A DNA stretch of 64,000 nt, from positions 58,717 to 122,716 of the forward strand of contig JAQWMX010000003.1 in the NCBI GenBank assembly GCA_029246545.1, read 5' to 3'. Each line of letters starts with the position of its first letter. The first letter of the stretch is position 1. This document shows positions 1 to 7,676 of this stretch, one piece after another. Source of the DNA: Gammaproteobacteria bacterium. Its GTDB lineage: Bacteria; Pseudomonadota; Gammaproteobacteria; Pseudomonadales; Pseudohongiellaceae. A program made the position numbers and the translations under genes. The notes beneath the pieces were generated by a model. The model ran no database searches and was not told where the DNA came from. It saw nothing but the letters and a program-made list of their open reading frames with translations.

Positions 1-2
1 GT

Positions 3-116
3 AAACCTATTGATAGTCCTTATCCACCTTACGCTGATCCATTTACTCAAGAACAGCATAAATACGGACCCTTCGATCCTATTCGGAAATATTATGAAAG
101 TCTGAGCTCAAACTAA
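3..116 (+). CDS. C-terminal end of an unidentified protein (partial)
   Basis: An open frame enters from the left edge and ends at TAA 114-116, giving 37 residues rich in Pro, Tyr and Asp and ending in YYESLSSN. There is no recognisable domain in so short a tail. It runs convergently towards the minus-strand gene at 165-755, with only 48 bases between the two stop codons. Codon use looks like that of the neighbouring genes, which is the main reason for believing it is real. Function cannot be assigned. Confidence 0.45.
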   Translation, partial: KPIDSPYPPYADPFTQEQHKYGPFDPIRKYYESLSSN

Positions 117-164
117 ATCTAAAATATCCATCATGTTGTTTGCGTGGTGCTGTTTCAGAAATTA

Positions 165-755
165 TTATCTGATGGCATTAGAAAGTTGAGTAGCATTAAT
201 TGGAATCATAAGATGAGCATCGGAAGTGCCTTCTAACATCATCCAAGGCAGGCCTATTCCTGCAATAGCATTTGCACGTTGACTTGCAGTTGGCATACCT
301 AGGTTTTCTGACAGGGCATACGGCAGTGCAACTACCCATAATAGGTTAATTTGATCATTCTCTTCATAAAGGTAATATCTCAGTGACCCAAATTCTTGAG
401 GAGGGATTAAGCCATCACTTTCAGCTTGGTCTATAGCTGATTGAAGTTCTTCGTCTGCTAAGCCCTGTGCTGTCATTCTGGCAATGAAGTCTGTCCTTTG
501 CGAACTAGCGGTAGGGGTGCAGCGTGTATAACCATCCGCATGCTTAGGTTGGCATTCAACGTGGTTAGTGCCTGCACGTAAAATAACACGCTCAATGTTT
601 TCATCATAAGTGAAAACAGTAGCATCAGCATGCAACTCAACTGGCAAGTGTCAAACAGCTCTTTGAATATCTTCAGCGCTGAATTGAGCATTAGCTATAA
701 CTGGTATGAACAAGCTGGGAAAAATTAATGTACTGATTAATTTAAGATGTTTCAT
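165..755 (-). pseudogene. Secreted protein gene interrupted by an in-frame TGA (nonsense mutation or possible selenocysteine codon)
   Basis: An ATG at 755 with a GGAG Shine-Dalgarno about 8 bases upstream begins a clear Sec signal peptide (MKHLKLIS..., hydrophobic core, cleavage after IANA). After 34 codons the frame meets TGA at 651-653. The same frame then stays open for 161 more codons to TAA at 165-167. The downstream part (PVELHADATVF..., two Cys in VECQPK and YTRCTP, ending LPWMMLEGTSDAHLMIP) looks like intact protein sequence. I recall similar secreted proteins of unknown function in proteobacteria, with the pattern ATV-x-LR-x-GTN-x-C, but cannot verify the match. A TTG at 647 could restart translation but would lose the signal peptide. 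Explanations in order of likelihood: a point nonsense mutation, a sequencing error, or UGA decoded as selenocysteine. The last deserves thought because selA, selB, selC and selD all lie in this window. A weak hairpin sits at 617-643, but its stem has a large asymmetric internal loop. Confidence 0.6.
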
Positions 756-776
756 GAAAAGCTCCGAAGGTTGTTT

Positions 777-1265
777 TTATTCATTTAAAGCAATAACTAG
801 TTCATCAAGCAATTCATATAACAAATTTATTTTTTCATGCCCAAATTGCTGCGTAATATGTTCATAACGTTCAGCAGATTTTGGCGCAATTTTTGTATAA
901 AGCTTTCGGCCTGAGTCTGTTAAGAAAAGCTCAGATCGGCGTTGATCTGTGGCTACTATGCGGCGCTTAATTAAACCGCGAGATTCTAGATTTTTTGAAA
1001 TGCGTGACATGCTCGGCACCATTAAAAAACAGCGCTCAGCAAGCTCAGTCATTTCAAGACCTTCTTCTTGCTCAAGAAATCGGATTACTCGCCACTGTTG
1101 TGGCGAGAGCTCATGCTTTTTTAAAGTCGGTATGAATTTCTTCATCACTGCTTCGCGAGCACGAAGTAAAGACATTGGTAAGGATTTGCCAAACTCGCCT
1201 AATTTAAGGTCCAATTCAATGTTGCTTGAATTAGATTTTTCGACCTTAAGAGTTGATTGGCTCAT
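777..1265 (-). CDS. hpaR: MarR-family regulator of the hpa operon (HpaR-like)
   Basis: A winged-helix MarR protein of about 162 residues. The core starts at LRAREAVMKKF and continues with the QQWRVIRFL and MVPSMSRISKNLESRGLIKRR recognition-helix region and the DQRRSELFLT wing, ending in a C-terminal dimerisation helix. These segments match HpaR, the repressor of homoprotocatechuate genes, better than general MarR proteins. The ATG at 1265 is preferred; a GTG at 1274 in the same frame is an alternative. Either start lies inside the 3' end of hpaG, so the two are probably translationally coupled in one minus-strand transcript. The expected operator is the palindrome at 2181-2196 between hpaG and hpaE. 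The effector is inferred to be a (homo)protocatechuate-type aromatic acid. Confidence 0.85.
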   Translation of the reverse strand: MSQSTLKVEKSNSSNIELDLKLGEFGKSLPMSLLRAREAVMKKFIPTLKKHELSPQQWRVIRFLEQEEGLEMTELAERCFLMVPSMSRISKNLESRGLIKRRIVATDQRRSELFLTDSGRKLYTKIAPKSAERYEHITQQFGHEKINLLYELLDELVIALNE

Positions 1266-2112
1266 CAATGACACCGTTCACCAATGTTCCGATACCTTCA
1301 ACACTTACTTCAATAATATCACCAGGCACCAAATACCTAGGTGGGTCAAAACGTGCTCCTGCACCATTTGGTGTGCCGGTAGCAATAATATCGCCGGGCT
1401 TTAGTTGGAAAAATTGGGAGCAATAGCTAATGATGTATTTTAACGGGAACATCATGCTAGCTGTTGTATCATCTTGTCGCACTTCGCCATTAACCGTTGT
1501 GGTGACGCGCATATCTTCGTATTGTTCAGCGCTAAATTCATCTGCACTAACTAGCCAAGGACCAAGCGAACCAGAGTTCACAAAGTTCTTACCCTGCGTG
1601 ACATTGAATTTTGCATGGCGTACCCAATCGCGGAGAGTGCCTTCATTCATGATGGTTAAAGCGGCTATATGCTCGTAAGCATTTTCTTCTTTAATGCGTC
1701 GTCCGCCTTTACCAATAACAATAACTATCTCACCTTCGTAATCAAGTTGATCTGATTCGGGTGGACGCCAAAGTGGCTGATCATGTGCTGTTAATGAATC
1801 AGGTGTTCGTATGAACAGGCTAGGGAATTTTGGTGCATCTGAGCCGTCTTTATACTCGGCATTACGATTTGCATAGTTAACACCGATACAGGCTATTTTC
1901 TCAGGGAATGAGATGGGTTTAAGAATTTCCACATCGGCTAATTGCATACTAGGGGCTGTGTTTTCAGCTAGTTCTTTTGCCTCATTAAGTCGATCTTCTT
2001 GAATGATCGACATTAAGTCTCCTCCAAGAGTGTTTCCTAAATCAATGACCTGGTCATCTATTACCGCACCCCAGGAGGTTGATCCTTGGTGATTAAAAGC
2101 TATGAATCGCAT
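1246..2112 (-). CDS. hpaG: Fumarylacetoacetate-hydrolase-family decarboxylase/isomerase of the homoprotocatechuate pathway
   Basis: A 288-residue single FAH-domain protein: a ~65-residue N-terminal cap, then GVNY at 77-80, the metal-binding DYEGE at 124-128, and GTPNGAG near 246-252. In the hpa pathway this fold decarboxylates 5-oxopent-3-ene-1,2,5-tricarboxylate and isomerises 2-hydroxyhepta-2,4-diene-1,7-dioate. The E. coli enzyme is about 430 residues with two FAH domains, whereas only one domain is encoded here, so it may carry out one or both steps. AGGAG precedes the ATG at 2112. The gene is divergent from hpaE across a 154-base regulatory gap and overlaps hpaR by 20 bases. Family certain; exact substrate inferred from neighbours. 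Confidence 0.8.
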   Translation of the reverse strand: MRFIAFNHQGSTSWGAVIDDQVIDLGNTLGGDLMSIIQEDRLNEAKELAENTAPSMQLADVEILKPISFPEKIACIGVNYANRNAEYKDGSDAPKFPSLFIRTPDSLTAHDQPLWRPPESDQLDYEGEIVIVIGKGGRRIKEENAYEHIAALTIMNEGTLRDWVRHAKFNVTQGKNFVNSGSLGPWLVSADEFSAEQYEDMRVTTTVNGEVRQDDTTASMMFPLKYIISYCSQFFQLKPGDIIATGTPNGAGARFDPPRYLVPGDIIEVSVEGIGTLVNGVIDEPINS

Positions 2113-2127
2113 TAATATTGCTCCTAT

Positions 2128-2196
2128 TACTTATAAGTATGTTCAAAGTTTTTGTGAGTGTTGCATTAATTTTAAATATAACTTAACATGTTAAGT
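2128..2196. promoter_or_regulatory. Palindromic operator sites between divergent hpaG and hpaE (candidate HpaR sites)
   Basis: The gap holds a perfect 16-base palindrome, ACTTAACATGTTAAGT, at 2181-2196 and a perfect 12-base palindrome, TACTTATAAGTA, at 2128-2139. They share the ACTTA half. A further isolated half-site, ACTTAAC, occurs near 2224-2230. Palindromes of this size are typical MarR-family operators, and the hpaR homologue is adjacent. Assignment to HpaR is inference from position and symmetry; no promoter hexamers could be fixed with confidence. Confidence 0.55.
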
Positions 2197-2266
2197 AATT
2201 TAACACAAGTACGAAATATCACTAACTTAACCAATAAAATAATTCATCAATAGAAAAGGTGCCAAC

Positions 2267-3784
2267 ATGAGCGAACTGGATACAAACCTAAAACTTGCAA
2301 ATGACTATTTACAAAAATTTAAAGATAAGCCTATAGGTCATTTTATAAATGGCAAGATGGATTTTCCTTCAGGATCCGAAACCTATACCAATATCACACC
2401 TGTCGATCAGAGTGAATTAGGTGAGATAGTTCGTGGTACAGCTGATGATGTGGATCGTGCTTGTAATGCTGCAGAGGCAGCCTTTACTGATTGGCGTGAT
2501 ATGCCAGGTGCTGAGCGTAAAAAATTACTAAATCATTTTGCCGATAAAATCGTCGAGAGGGCTGAAGAAATAGCCCTGGTAGAATCCATGGACTGTGGTC
2601 AGGCAATTCGTTTTATGAAGCAGGCTGCGGTACGGGGTGCTGCAAATTTCCGCTTTTTCGCCGATAAGGCACCTGAAGCGCGCAATGGGAAATCCTTACA
2701 TCAAGATGAGCATACCAACTATACAATCAGAACGCCGATTGGTCCTGTAGGCGTTATTACCCCCTGGAATACACCATTCATGTTATCTACTTGGAAAATT
2801 GCACCAGCACTGGCAGCAGGCTGTACTGTGGTGCATAAACCGGCCCAACAAACCACCTTAAGTGCCATGTTGTTAGCTGATATAGCTAAAGATGCAGGCT
2901 TACCTGATGGAGTCTGGAATACAGTAAATGGTTTTGGTGAGGTTGTAGGTAAAGCGTTGACTGAGCACCAGGCCATTAAGGCGATAGCTCTGGTCGGAGC
3001 AAGCGTCACGGGTAGCCACTTAATGCGCCAAGGTGCTGATACATTAAAGCGGATGCATTTTGAATTAGGTGGTAAGAATCCTGTCATCGTTTTTGATGAT
3101 GCGGACTTTGATAGAGCACTTGATGCTGTTGTATTTATGATTTACAGCCTGAACGGTCAACGCTGTACATCGTCTAGCCGCCTGCTGATTCAATCGGGTA
3201 TAAAAGAGAAATTTATGGCTGCATTGCAAGAGCGTGTAGCAAATTTACGTGTAGGACATCCCCTTGATCCGCAAACCGAAGTAGGGCCATTAGTGCATGC
3301 CGAACACTATGAAAAAGTGATGAGTTATATGGATATCGCCAAAGAAGATGGAGCAACCACACTAGTGGGTGGTACCTGTCGTGAAGATCTGGGTAGTGGC
3401 AACTATGTTGCTCCAACACTTTTCACAGAAGCTAATAATACTATGCGGATTTCCAGAGAAGAGATTTTTGGCCCAGTGTTAACAGCCATCGATTTTGAAA
3501 CAGAAGAAGAGGCACTTGAGATAGCAAACGATAGTGAATATGGTTTAACCGCTTATATTTGGACTGAGAATAATGGGCGTGCCATGCGGATGGCAACTAA
3601 AGTTGAAACCGGCATGTTATGGGTTAATTCTGAAAATAACAGAAATTTACCTTCACCATTTGGTGGCATAAAGATGTCTGGTATTGGTCGTGATGGTGGT
3701 GATTATAGTTTTGATTTCTACATGGAAACTAAAAACGTTTGTATTGCGCATGGTACTCACCGCGTACCTGTACTTGGGCGATAA
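2267..3784 (+). CDS. hpaE: 5-carboxymethyl-2-hydroxymuconate semialdehyde dehydrogenase
   Basis: NAD-dependent aldehyde dehydrogenase of 505 residues that oxidises the ring-cleavage semialdehyde of homoprotocatechuate to 5-carboxymethyl-2-hydroxymuconate in the cytosol. Visible landmarks: PWNTP with Asn168, the general base Glu266 in FELGGK, the nucleophile Cys300 in NGQRC, and EEIFGPV. The C-terminal YMETKNVCIAHGTHRVP closely resembles the end of E. coli HpaE, which separates it from other ALDH clades. The N terminus is about 17 residues longer than in E. coli. First gene of the plus-strand run hpaE-F-H-I. Likely controlled from the palindromes at 2128-2196. Confidence 0.9.
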   Translation: MSELDTNLKLANDYLQKFKDKPIGHFINGKMDFPSGSETYTNITPVDQSELGEIVRGTADDVDRACNAAEAAFTDWRDMPGAERKKLLNHFADKIVERAEEIALVESMDCGQAIRFMKQAAVRGAANFRFFADKAPEARNGKSLHQDEHTNYTIRTPIGPVGVITPWNTPFMLSTWKIAPALAAGCTVVHKPAQQTTLSAMLLADIAKDAGLPDGVWNTVNGFGEVVGKALTEHQAIKAIALVGASVTGSHLMRQGADTLKRMHFELGGKNPVIVFDDADFDRALDAVVFMIYSLNGQRCTSSSRLLIQSGIKEKFMAALQERVANLRVGHPLDPQTEVGPLVHAEHYEKVMSYMDIAKEDGATTLVGGTCREDLGSGNYVAPTLFTEANNTMRISREEIFGPVLTAIDFETEEEALEIANDSEYGLTAYIWTENNGRAMRMATKVETGMLWVNSENNRNLPSPFGGIKMSGIGRDGGDYSFDFYMETKNVCIAHGTHRVPVLGR

Positions 3785-3823
3785 TTAAAAAAAGCACTTC
3801 ACTGTTATTTAGGAGTAAACACT

Positions 3824-4204
3824 ATGGCTCATTTTGTTCTTGAATATTCTGATAACCTTGAACAGGATCAGAATTCTATTCAAAATTTATTTAGTGCTTT
3901 GCATGAAGCGGCAGCAGAAACGAAATTATTTCCACTCAAAGGTATTCGCAGTCGTGCTTATTGTTGTGAGCAATATCGTATGGCAGATGGCAATTCACAA
4001 CATGGTTTTGCTCATCTACAATTTCTACTTGGAACAGGACGTACGATGGAAGAAAGGCAAGGCGCGGCTGATTTATTTTTTGAGGTTTTCACTCAGCATT
4101 TTTCGTCGCAGTGTGAGGAGCACGGAATGGCCTTGTCTTTTGAAATGAAAGAATTAGAGCCTGTGTTGAAATTCAACAAAAACAATATTCAGGATTATTT
4201 ATAA
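3824..4204 (+). CDS. hpaF: 5-carboxymethyl-2-hydroxymuconate isomerase homologue lacking the catalytic Pro1
   Basis: A 126-residue member of the tautomerase-superfamily CHMI family, the same length as the E. coli enzyme. GIRSR (with the conserved Arg), MADG, GRTMEERQGAADLFFE and LSFEMKELEP align through the whole protein. It should ketonise 5-carboxymethyl-2-hydroxymuconate. The odd point is the start: the protein begins Met-Ala-His-Phe (ATG GCT CAT TTT) where the family has Met-Pro-His-Phe. The mature N-terminal proline is the general base of this superfamily. AGGAG is well placed before this ATG, so a misplaced start does not explain it. Its stop codon directly abuts the hpaH start. Activity is uncertain. 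Confidence 0.88.
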   Translation: MAHFVLEYSDNLEQDQNSIQNLFSALHEAAAETKLFPLKGIRSRAYCCEQYRMADGNSQHGFAHLQFLLGTGRTMEERQGAADLFFEVFTQHFSSQCEEHGMALSFEMKELEPVLKFNKNNIQDYL

Positions 4205-5008
4205 ATGTTGACCGAACAACAAATACAAGAAGCAGCTGATAATCTGTATGCAGCTGAACAAGGGCGTGAGCAAATTGCACCTTTAACTTTGACTCATCCC
4301 GATATGGACATGGATGATGCTTATGCAGTTCAAACAGCTTGGGTGCAGCGTAAAATTGAAGATGGGCGCAAAGTGATTGGTTATAAAATTGGTCTGACTT
4401 CTAGAGCCATGCAGCGCGTTATGAAAATTGAAACACCAGATTATGGCGTGTTGTTGGATGATATGATTTTCGAAGATGGTAGCGATATTGTTACAGCTGA
4501 TTTTCTTGATCCGCAAATTGAAGTTGAATTAGCTTTTGTTTTAAAGAAAACCTTATCCGGTGAAAATGTCACCGTTGAAGAAGTAATGGATGCTACCGAT
4601 TATGTTATCCCGGCTTTCGAACTTATTGCAGCACGCAGTGTTCGTGCAAATCCAGAGACAGGTTATACCCGCAAAGTTTTCGACACGATTGCTGATAATG
4701 CAGCGAACGCTGGCATTATTACAGGCGGAAGCAGAGTTGATCCAAAAGAAGTGGATTTACGTTGGTGTGGGGCGATTGTGGAATCGAATGGGGTGATTGA
4801 GCAAACAGGTTTAGCTGCTGCAGTGTTAGGACATCCAGCTAAAGGTATCTGTTGGATTGCTAAACGTTTTGCGCCACATGGCATTTCATTGGAGCCTGGT
4901 CAGGTATTGTTATCAGGGTCATTTACTGCACCGATAAAAGTTAAAGCTGGCGATAAAGTTACTGCTGATTATGGTGACCTAGGAAAAATTTTAGTAAATT
5001 TTGTGTAA
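4205..5008 (+). CDS. hpaH: 2-oxo-hept-4-ene-1,7-dioate hydratase
   Basis: A 267-residue protein, the same length as E. coli HpaH. It adds water to 2-oxohept-4-ene-1,7-dioate to form 4-hydroxy-2-oxoheptanedioate (HHED), the substrate of HpaI. Diagnostic segments are VIGYKIGLTSRAMQ, the Mg-binding PQIEVELAFVLK, and the C-terminal VLLSGSFTAPIKVKAGD of the hydratase/decarboxylase family (MhpD/DmpE/HpaH). TAA of hpaF is followed immediately by this ATG, so translation is probably coupled. The choice of HpaH over MhpD-type hydratases rests on context and overall similarity. Confidence 0.88.
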   Translation: MLTEQQIQEAADNLYAAEQGREQIAPLTLTHPDMDMDDAYAVQTAWVQRKIEDGRKVIGYKIGLTSRAMQRVMKIETPDYGVLLDDMIFEDGSDIVTADFLDPQIEVELAFVLKKTLSGENVTVEEVMDATDYVIPAFELIAARSVRANPETGYTRKVFDTIADNAANAGIITGGSRVDPKEVDLRWCGAIVESNGVIEQTGLAAAVLGHPAKGICWIAKRFAPHGISLEPGQVLLSGSFTAPIKVKAGDKVTADYGDLGKILVNFV

Positions 5009-5062
5009 AGTTTTTAAAAACTTCTTTAAAAAATATTTATAAAAATAAGTTGAGTGAACCTT

Positions 5063-5860
5063 ATGGAAATTCCAAAGAATAAATTTAAAGCAGCATTGCA
5101 GGGTGAGAAAAAACTCTACGGTATGTTTTTAGGTATTCCTAATACCAGTGTTGCTGAACTTTGTGCCGGTGCGGGTTTTGATTGGTTAATCATTGACGGC
5201 GAGCACAGTCCTTTTGATATTCAATCAATCATGGCCCATCTGCAAGCTATGTCTTCTTTTTCTGTCTCAGCGATTGTGCGTCCAGTTGAAGGGCAAACAG
5301 CTATTATCAAACAAATGTTAGATATTGGTGCTCAGTCATTATTAATACCTATGGTCGATACGCCTGAACAAGCAAAGCTGATGGTTAAATCTTGTAAGTA
5401 TCCGCCAGAAGGTATTCGAGGTCTTGGTACGGCAATGGCAAGAGCGGCGCAATGGAATCGCATACCAGATTATTTACATAAAGCTAACGATGAAGTTTGT
5501 TTAATAGTGCAAATAGAAACTGTTCTTGGCTTAGAAAATATTGATGCAATTTCTGCCGTTGATGGAGTGGATGCTGTTTTTGTTGGGCCGTCTGATTTGT
5601 CGGCTTCTATGGGCTATGTTGGTCAGCAAGACCACCCTGATGTAGTTGATGCAGTTTGCAAAGCAATTGCGAGTATAAATGCTTCTGGTAAAGCTGCAGG
5701 TGTACTTGCCGTTAAAAAAGAATTGATAGATAAATATTCTGCAGCTGGTGCAAAATTTATTGGTGTCGGCGTTGATACGGCAGTTTTATCTAATGCCACT
5801 AAACAACTTGCTGCTAGCTATGTTGAAGATGCGGACAGTAATGAGGTTGCCGGTTATTAA
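5063..5860 (+). CDS. hpaI: 4-hydroxy-2-oxoheptanedioate aldolase
   Basis: Class II (metal-dependent) pyruvate aldolase of the HpcH/HpaI family that splits HHED to pyruvate and succinate semialdehyde. Key positions: catalytic His48 in IIDGEHSP, the pyruvate-binding Arg73 in AIVRP, metal-ligand motifs IVQIET and VGPSDLSASMGY, and GIRGLGTAMARAAQWNRIPDY, close to E. coli HpaI. The ATG at 5063 is chosen because the family starts just before this point; a GTG at 5054 in frame is possible. It closes the hpaE-F-H-I run. A C-terminal tail of about 12 residues (VEDADSNEVAGY) is extra relative to E. coli. Confidence 0.92.
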   Translation: MEIPKNKFKAALQGEKKLYGMFLGIPNTSVAELCAGAGFDWLIIDGEHSPFDIQSIMAHLQAMSSFSVSAIVRPVEGQTAIIKQMLDIGAQSLLIPMVDTPEQAKLMVKSCKYPPEGIRGLGTAMARAAQWNRIPDYLHKANDEVCLIVQIETVLGLENIDAISAVDGVDAVFVGPSDLSASMGYVGQQDHPDVVDAVCKAIASINASGKAAGVLAVKKELIDKYSAAGAKFIGVGVDTAVLSNATKQLAASYVEDADSNEVAGY

Positions 5861-5932
5861 TTGCTTGCTAAATTCTAGAATAGCTCGGTTGTGAAAAAGT
5901 TAATGAGATAGCTAATGTTATAGGTGCTAATA

Positions 5933-7663
5933 ATGAAAAATAAAAAACCTGACACTAAAAGCAATTTTTTCAACTCTGTCTATAAGCGTCTTTTTTCAAA
6001 GGCTTCAAGACCTCAGCATGATTCTAAAGTTGATCGACGGCAATTCCTAGCCAATACTGCTGGTACTAGCGCGGCAGCATTTATGGCTAATTGGCCATTA
6101 CAAGCAATGGCGGCTGAAGGAAGAATGTCTGCGCTAGGCCAGGGTGATTGGGATCCGGGTAATGTCCGACATTTATTGCCGACGGTTAACGATACCCGAA
6201 TGCTTATCAAAGTATCATTAGAAAGACCATTGGCAACAGCACCACTATTATCAATTGAAGGAGCAGGAAGTAATCTTCGCGTGCAAGGTCGTATGACGGA
6301 TACTGCCGGTGAATTTTGGGAATTCTATGCTGAGGATTTATCGCCATCAACAAGCTATCAATTATCTCTGTCTGAAAATAATGGCGATTCTTTGTGTGAG
6401 TCATGGCCCTTAAAAACATTTCCCGCACCTGATCAAAATCCTGAACAAGCTAGAATTTTATTTTATACCTGTGCTGGTGGGCCGCAAGGGACTTATAACG
6501 GTATCGCTGATCGTTCTGGTAATTTACCAACTTTGATTCGTAATCGTATTTTAAGACGAGCGTTATCATTTTCTCCTGATGCAGTCGTGGCAAATGGTGA
6601 TCATATTTATTGGGATTTGCATCAATGGCTGCCTAATGAGGACATTGGTAATCTAAGTGCGCGTGGACGCGAATCTAATTTTAATTTTAGTTTAGGTGTG
6701 TTTAATGATAATAATGAATTGGCCTTAAAGATGGCTGTGGATCAACAAATCGTACCTGTCTACGGCACGGATTTTCGTTCTACCCCTGTGTTTTTTTTAC
6801 AAGATGATCATGATCATTGGGAAAATGATCATCCGACCACTTATCCGGTAACGTTATTTCAGCTAGAACTTGCCCGAACAACTCAGCAAATGTATTACCC
6901 AGAGTTTCTGGCTGATAATAATCGCCCAAAAAATCTACCCTGGTCTGCCAATTCAGCTCGGGGCGATCTATCAGAAAGTTTTGGCACGCTGCGTTTTGGA
7001 AATTTGGCGGAAGTATTACTATATGACGTTAGAAGAACTTTGGATGTTAGTGAACACAACGCTGTATTCCTTGATTTTAAAGTTGAAGATTGGTTAAAGC
7101 AGAGGACGGCATCGAATGATACGACTCATTTAGTACATGCACCTTCAAACCCTTTCGGTTGGTCGGCGGGTAAGTGGGGAGAGTGGTACCCTGATCAATT
7201 AGATCCAGAAAGTAATCAGCTTTCAATTGATATCCCGAAACCGTTGTGGCGCCAAGGTTGGTTAGAGCAGCATGATCGTTTAATTCAGTCTCTCACTGAT
7301 ATGCGGCATCGCTCTCCATTAGTTATAAGTGGCGATCTGCATGCGATTGGCGCTGGTGAAATTCTGCGTTCCGGTAATATAGATTTAAATGATAATCCTG
7401 TTACTGCTATATTGAGCGGGCCAGTTGGCACTACACCTGGAGGTTGGCCGTCGGTTGCTAGGGGAGCGCGATCCATGCCGTCTTTGCATCTTGATATGGT
7501 AGAAGAAGTCGAGCAAATCGAAGAGCACGGCTTTACGATAGTCGATTTTTTACAGGATAAAATAGTGATCCGCTTATTTAAGTGGGATGTTAACAGTCAG
7601 CCGCTAGATGACATTGATACCATGGAAGTTTTCCATACTATTGAGCTAGAAACGCCTGCCTAG
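5933..7663 (+). CDS. Tat-exported PhoD-like metallophosphoesterase
   Basis: About 576 residues. A twin-arginine signal (DRRQFLANTAGTSAAAF) lies about 35 residues in, so the N-region before it is unusually long. The catalytic body carries VANGDHIYWDLHQ, QDDHDHWEND and SGDLHAIGAGEI, the metal-binding motifs of the PhoD/alkaline phosphatase D family, preceded by a small N-terminal beta domain. Expected location: periplasm. Substrate unknown; PhoD relatives cleave phosphodiesters and monoesters. ATG 5933 is preferred over the in-frame GTG 5924 because TAGGTG is suitably spaced. It follows hpaI in the same direction but has its own 72-base gap and strong terminator. A link to aromatic breakdown is not evident. 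Confidence 0.8.
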   Translation: MKNKKPDTKSNFFNSVYKRLFSKASRPQHDSKVDRRQFLANTAGTSAAAFMANWPLQAMAAEGRMSALGQGDWDPGNVRHLLPTVNDTRMLIKVSLERPLATAPLLSIEGAGSNLRVQGRMTDTAGEFWEFYAEDLSPSTSYQLSLSENNGDSLCESWPLKTFPAPDQNPEQARILFYTCAGGPQGTYNGIADRSGNLPTLIRNRILRRALSFSPDAVVANGDHIYWDLHQWLPNEDIGNLSARGRESNFNFSLGVFNDNNELALKMAVDQQIVPVYGTDFRSTPVFFLQDDHDHWENDHPTTYPVTLFQLELARTTQQMYYPEFLADNNRPKNLPWSANSARGDLSESFGTLRFGNLAEVLLYDVRRTLDVSEHNAVFLDFKVEDWLKQRTASNDTTHLVHAPSNPFGWSAGKWGEWYPDQLDPESNQLSIDIPKPLWRQGWLEQHDRLIQSLTDMRHRSPLVISGDLHAIGAGEILRSGNIDLNDNPVTAILSGPVGTTPGGWPSVARGARSMPSLHLDMVEEVEQIEEHGFTIVDFLQDKIVIRLFKWDVNSQPLDDIDTMEVFHTIELETPA

Positions 7664-7676
7664 GCGTTTCTTTTTT
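7649..7676 (+). terminator. Intrinsic terminator of the PhoD-like gene, overlapping its stop codon
   Basis: A perfect 9-base stem, GAAACGCCT/AGGCGTTTC, with loop GCCT, followed by six T. The left arm encodes the last residues of the protein and the TAG lies in the loop and right arm. Confidence 0.9.

Noticed and set aside
473..691. A 72-codon minus-strand frame overlapping the secreted-protein gene
   Set aside because: It is in another frame. The signal peptide, Shine-Dalgarno and downstream protein all agree with the 755-165 frame, so a frameshift explanation is not needed.
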